This document shows positions 58,928 to 64,000 of a stretch of 64,000 bases of DNA, piece after piece. Origin of the DNA: Lantana camara (lineage: Eukaryota; Streptophyta; Magnoliopsida; Lamiales; Verbenaceae); assembly GCA_037501455.1 (NCBI GenBank), contig CM074856.1, positions 96,152,001-96,216,000 on the forward strand, in the 5' to 3' direction. Within the stretch, counting starts at the first letter, position 1, and every line of letters starts with the position of its first letter. The position numbers were made by a program, and so were the translations under genes. Below the pieces are notes generated by a model. That model was given only the letters and a program-made list of their open reading frames with translations, was not told the DNA's origin and ran no database searches.

Positions 58928-61113
58928 TGTAACACCCCGGAGCGAAGGGCGCTACATCCCTTGTACCATAGCCCAACACGTGAAACGAAATGGGGACTTC
59001 GTCCACGCATCAAGCCACGACGAAAGGGTGACAAACAAAAATCCAACCTAAGCTAGGCGGTCTAGAACCTACTCAGAGCGCGCAAGAAGCAAAAATCGTG
59101 GAAGCAACTAATTAAAACTCAGAGCATGCATGCACATATCATATCATATTCTTCATATATCACTTATACAACTTTAGATACAAGGCAATTATATAAAACC
59201 GAATCCCAGGACAGAACTATGTAGCATATTTATACAAATTTCAAAATTAGCCAAATGCGTAAAGAAAGCAAGGTACAATGCATGAGACTCGAGCTATCCA
59301 CAACCAAGATTCAAAGACAACCGCCTAGCTCCAACCCCCAAACGAGAACCTGCAAACTCAAGACATAAAGGAAAAAAAGAGGAAAACAACGAGGGTCAGC
59401 CCTAGAGACTGGTGAGGGGGCTAACGCACGCACCAGTACATATATATAAGAGCAAAGCAAATACAAAGCTGAAAAGGTTCATGAACCGGGCGCGGTTTTT
59501 GCATTCTAAAACGTTTAACCCATGGTAATATATATATATAAAGAAAGAAGTTTGGGGCCGTAGGCCAAATTCAGTCAAGTTTTAGAGTTTAGAAATCTGC
59601 CCCTGTTTCTCAACCATAAACGAAACATAACGTACCGAAAGCTTAACTCCAACTCACTTACTCCAAGCAAGGCGAAACAAAAACAAAACAATTCATAAAT
59701 CAATCCAACCCTTACACCTTTTTGGGGAGAGAGGTGCCCCTCTCAAAACCCCATTTATAAACTTAATGAGACGGGGGATCCATCGGCTCCTTCGACGGGT
59801 CACGTAGCACGCCGTCGGCTCAAGAAGACCCGCCTTCCCCTCGACCTCCCGAGGATGGGCCAAGTCTCCCTTTTGTGGAGAAGTATCCAGGGGTTGCAAC
59901 CGGTGACCCCATGGCCGACCCGGGTCTCCCATTACATACAACTCCGGGGCCCAAACTTACACTTACACAAATAAAGCTTACACTTATCACACTTACCATA
60001 CGAAGCTTATCCACAAGTCATCTCATACTTACACACACACACTTAACAAATATTGTCAAAGCAAACGAAAATAGAGCTTATATACTTATAAAATCATTTT
60101 CAAAGTCTCAAGACCAACAGGACAAATCCCACAAAATAGGTATCCAAACACATATCTACATATATACATATATAAGTCGCACGCGGGTTCGAAATACAAA
60201 TAGGGTTTTAGGTCATAATAACTAAAAGAAAAGAAAACCTCACCTTGTCGACCAAACCGAACAGAACGGACCAAAAGAGAACTAGAGAACCACCTCCTCA
60301 ACAACGGAATGAACCTAAGAGAAAAACAAAGAACAATAGACAAACTTAGACTCAAAATGAACCATATTGACGCTCGGCCAATGGGTATGAATGCAAGTGA
60401 TGCGTATGAAGCTTAACAAATTGACACATAATACATACACGTTCATATCGAATCATAAGTCTCACGAATCACATTAAACGAATTCATAATTTTCATATAA
60501 CACGCATATCATATCATACAACATGTCATCAAAGCTTTCATATCATAGAAGGAGCAAGAAATGACAATGCAAGGCATATAAACGAAACATGAAGTCATAA
60601 ACGCATGTTAGAGTAGCATACTTCACATATGAGATCAATCACACACACAAATACAAGATACAACAAGTTACAAGTTGGAAAAGTAAAAGCAAAACGGAAG
60701 AAAACACATAAAGGGGTGGCTCCGGGCGAAAAGAGGTCAAAACTGGAAATTCTCGAAACGTATAGGCTGTGGAAAACTGAGAATATCTTGAGTTTGAGAA
60801 GTGGGAATTGAGTTTGGTTTGTTGGAGAAGAAACTAGACAAATAGACCTTTCTAATGGTATAAGGCTCGACTCAAGGTTCAAAGCGAGGTGAAAATGGAG
60901 TAGGCCCGAAGTTGGACAAATGCAGATTTTCGAAGAAGTGGCGACACCAAAAAAAATTGATTATATCTCACAAATGGGAAAAGATATTTAGGAAATTCCA
61001 ATTGGAGAATATTCTAGACTTCAAGAGGTTCCGTCGGTTTAAAAATCAGGACAATCGGAGTTCGTTTGAGGGGTAAACAGAATAAAATAAACTCAGGCTG
61101 AAAACAGAGAAGG

Positions 61114-61200
61114 ATCCACGGCCGTGGATTCTTCTTGCCGAAAATCCCAAGTTTCTGGACACAAATCCACGGACGTGGATCAAAATCCAAGCCCGTGGAT
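61114..61200. repeat. Palindrome cluster, ATCCAC arms (solo LTR)
   Basis: Members: atccacggccgtggat (61114-61129, perfect), atccacggacgtggat (61165-61180) and atccaagcccgtggat (61185-61200). The arms are the same as in the surrounding LTR. Confidence 0.95.
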
Positions 61201-61559
61201 CACCCTCCAGCAGCAAAACGAAGCAAAAACAAGGCAAGAACGAAGTGGGAGGCCAAAATGCATGAAAACAAGTCAAAACTCAACCAAATGCACACCAAAT
61301 CAAGTCATAAACTCATGCATACACGAAGATATATAAGGAGGAATGCAAGGGAGGTGCATATATTCATGTTCATGCCAAAAGTTTCAAAACCCAAAATGAA
61401 ACCTAATGAATCCAAGACTTTCATGCAAATTCCAACCATACACTTATTATATGATGTCTTAAGACCAATCAGGATTCATAACTTTCAAGAAATCTACACA
61501 AGATCACTTCAAACGTGCAAGAAAATTGGAGCAAGGAAGGGCATGGATTCAAGCAGACA

Positions 61560-62110
61560 TTTCATCAAGTTTGGAGTTGAAATAAGGGTTAAAAGCTTGG
61601 GAAAATAAAGCTAACATGTAAAGCAACTCAAATACTCCATGTATATGCAAATTGACACAAATTGGAGGATATTAGAACCACCAACTAATCACAAAAATGC
61701 AACAGCAGCAGATCAGTTCAAACCTATGCCTAAGAGTAGATCATGCACTTCAAATTTGGGCCAAGATACAAGTTAAAAGCCAGAGGTTGAAAAGCTATCA
61801 TATAAAGAAATTCATATAATTCATGCTCATGCAAATTCACATGAAAATAGGTACAAAAGATCAACTAAACACTACAAGTATCACAGCAGCGGTTCAGTTC
61901 GCACATAGCATACAAATAGGCTTCATGTTTCGGTTTAGGAGCTGAAAATGGATCTAAAAGCTTGCAAGAGCAAGGCTAACATGTAAAGCAATTATTATAC
62001 AACATCTCCATGCAAATTCACACGAATTGGAAGCCATTAACTCAAGCAACAAAGCACAAAACGTCACAACAATTCCAAAACAGGGGAGCATATTTCTAGC
62101 TTAGGTTTGG
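61560..62110. repeat. Degenerate tandem repeats of about 170-190 bp
   Basis: The phrase 'gctaacatgtaaagcaa...atgcaaattcacacgaattgg' recurs at about 61605, 61800 and 61975, each followed by a CAACAGCAG/ACAGCAGC-type stretch. This is an amplification inside the solo LTR, upstream of the palindromes in LTR sense. Confidence 0.6.
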
Positions 62111-63153
62111 GGCTCAAAAACTCATAATTTCATCAAAGGATTTCAAGAGAAAATCATCCAAACATCACATACTATCAGTTAAGCATCAAATGATCAAATA
62201 AAAAATTCCATGTACTTCACTTTATGAGCAAGAAATCAGCCACAAAGCAAGCTAGCACATAAGAGCAAAAATCCCCAAAAGTCCCTCTTCATGCTCCTAC
62301 CCAAACCCTAATTAAATCTGACGCAAAACAAGTATTAAATGGATGAAAACTTGTATAAAAGTGTAGAGAATACAAAAATATACATACCTTGAAGATTTGG
62401 AGAAGAAAGATGGTGATTTGAGCTCAAAATCACAAAAGGGCCAAAGTTTCTCTGCTCTTCTCTTCTCCTCCTTTGTCTCGATCCGTTGCAGCAAAAAGGG
62501 AGGGTGTTTGGCTCGGTTTCAAGGGTTAGGAGAAGATAAGGGATAGTTAACTCAGCTCCAAGGATCAAGGTTAGGCTTTGGTTAAGTTAGAATGGGTCCC
62601 ACCAAGAAGACTAGTCAAAGATGGCTCCTTTAGCACAATCTGCTCATTCCGGGCAAAAAACGGGGGTCCAAATGGGCTTAGAAAAATACCAAATCAGATT
62701 CCTTGGCTTCATCTCTTCATTACGAGCCCGACGCTTCTTCCAGAATTCAAATCCGAATTCCCGAGCTCAAGTTATGGCCTCCGGAACACGAGGGACGCTA
62801 AAACTAGTTAGGCCCTCATGTCCCTGGTCAAATACTTAAGGTTTAAAACCTCGATAAACGAACACAAAAATTTAAAACGAGCATGTAAACATATTCATAA
62901 CTCACATATATCACGTATATCGAAATTTCACAAAAACGGAATTGAATTCCGGTACATAACAAGCAAATTACGAGGATGCAAACTTAAACGTTTAAAATTA
63001 AAAGTTCATAAATATAAACAATTAATTCCATATAATTTCAAATAATCATATAAGCATTAAAATAACATTCAATTACATAATTAAATAATTTAAATACCCA
63101 TATAACCCTCTCGTTACAGCGTACCTGGAAATCCGAACGATCGAGATGTTACA

Positions 63154-63873
63154 TACTCGCTGAGTTAGTTAGTTGTGTATGATCTATGAAACAAGAGTGG
63201 ACTTATAATTATCTAAAACTTGATGTTTGGGCTTTGGCCTAAAATCCTAGTATGTATATGTATACCACGAGTAAAGTCTTTGGTTTGCAAAAACCACTCT
63301 TGGTTCATGGATCCTTTCAATTTTGAATAAGTGCTATGCTCTATATGTATATTGGGTGTGTGAGTTAACCCCCTCACTAGTCTCTAGGACTAATCCTCGT
63401 TGTTTTCCCCTTTTTCCCATTTCTTTTGAGTTTGTAGGTACCTTCTGAGTCGAGCTAGGCGGCAAGTGTCTGTCGAGTTTACTTGTGGTGTAGCTCGGGT
63501 CTCATGCATATGTAGTGGTTTTTGTACCTTACCTTTATGCACTTTTGAATTATGTATTTCGAATACTTTTGATATTTTGGCCCCGATGGGCATTGTATAT
63601 GTTGTATATATTCGTTTATGACTTAGCATGACAATTTGAATCCCTCTTATTATATGTTATGTGATCTTGGGGATTATGTATGAATGTTTTAATGCTTCCG
63701 CTACTCTTGTTTTATTTTGCTCGGTTCTTGAGGGTCTAGGCCGCCTAGCGAGGGTGTGAGTTTTGTGTGTCTCCGGTTCGCTATGGTTGGATTCGGGTGC
63801 GAACCCTTCATTTCGTTACTCGGATTAGACCATGGTGCGGGGGATGTGGTGCCCTTCGCTCCGGGGTGTTACA
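63154..63873 (+). repeat. 5' LTR of the plus-strand element, right part
   Basis: It contains the second acceptor (AGTTTGTAG, ending 63437) followed by GAGCTAGGCGG, and ends GCGGGGGATGTGG then CCGGGGTGTTACA at 63873. Confidence 0.9.
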
Positions 63874-63881
63874 TCCTTACG

Positions 63882-63895
63882 TGGTATCAGAGCTC
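63882..63895 (+). other. Primer-binding site, initiator-Met tRNA type
   Basis: TGGTATCAGAGCTC lies eight bases after the LTR end. This is the usual PBS of plant Ty3 chromoviruses and shows that the internal region of a plus-strand element starts here. Confidence 0.93.
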
Positions 63896-64000
63896 TGGGT
63901 TGCAAAACCGCAGCTCTAGAGTCGTGTTGAGTTTGTCTAAGTTGTTCGGTTTAGGGCAATGTGATTCTTTATGTGACTTATTTGCTTAAATCCATGACAT
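63896..64000 (+). other. Start of the internal region (leader) of the plus-strand element
   Basis: 105 bp of leader. No gag start is visible before the window ends. Confidence 0.6.

Larger units (their letters stand above)
58928..63153 (-). mobile_element. 4.2-kb solo LTR inserted in a sister LTR, opposite orientation
   Basis: It begins TGTAACACCCCGGAGCG and ends with the inverse of TGTAACATCTCGATCGTTC, with TACTC on both sides and no internal region. It is the same family as the surrounding plus-strand LTR: same termini, same ATCCAC palindromes at 61114-61200, same GGGCCCCGGAGT block (inverse at 59940). Minus-strand sites: donor CAAG/GTATGTAT at about 62387, acceptor CTCTTAG at about 60318, GTGAGG donor at about 60241, acceptor TTTGCAG at about 59349. 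It is longer than its host LTR, partly through degenerate 170-190-bp repeats at about 61560-62110. Confidence 0.9.

Overview
The window is nuclear DNA from a plant, most likely a eudicot. It is AT-rich, has intron-containing genes with GT-AG junctions, and is mostly nested Ty3/gypsy LTR retrotransposons, with small TIR transposons and an endogenous plant pararetrovirus fragment. I cannot name the species. Only one host gene appears intact.

Layout. 1-8842: nested chromovirus (Tekay/Del-like) LTR pieces in both orientations, ending in a decayed minus-strand pol. 8843-10917: decayed DNA-transposon and Tat-type reverse transcriptase remnants. 11635-21204 (minus strand): a complete eight-exon gene for a plastid-targeted, renalase-like FAD/NAD(P)-binding oxidoreductase. 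Its 486-codon reading frame stays open across all seven introns, and introns 2 and 3 carry transposon debris. 21338-22616: a Pack-MULE-like element with about 200-bp terminal inverted repeats, lying about 130 bp upstream of that gene. It carries a captured piece of a BES1/BZR1 transcription-factor gene, including the intron. 23174-23464: a hAT-type MITE with a perfect 8-bp target duplication. 23831-24661 and 37706-37833: one endogenous caulimovirid reverse transcriptase/RNase H region, split by a 13-kb chromovirus-like LTR element (24662-37700, TSD TGGAG). That element is in turn interrupted by an opposite-strand solo LTR. 37834-48271: another minus-strand LTR, split by a 7.7-kb pol-less Athila-type element (38280-45957). 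48272-56599: further minus-strand LTR material and a decayed chromovirus pol. 56600-63873: a plus-strand LTR split by a 4.2-kb minus-strand solo LTR of its own family (TSD TACTC). It is followed by an initiator-Met-tRNA primer-binding site and the start of an internal region that leaves the window.

The most unusual signal is inside the long LTRs. Nearly every copy carries a cluster of 2-6 short palindromes (about 14-20 bp) at a broadly similar place. All have a G+C core such as CGGCCG, CGGGCG or CGCCCG. The arms differ completely between LTR families but agree within a family, so dyad symmetry is kept while sequence changes. The pol-less Athila element carries the same kind of cluster in its LTRs and again in its internal region. 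The long LTRs also share an ordered set of splice-like sites (donor, acceptor, 65-77-nt mini-exon, GTGAGG donor, second acceptor before a GCTAGG motif). This suggests a spliced non-coding leader, with the palindromes inside its first intron. Both ideas come from reading the sequence by eye and have not been tested computationally.
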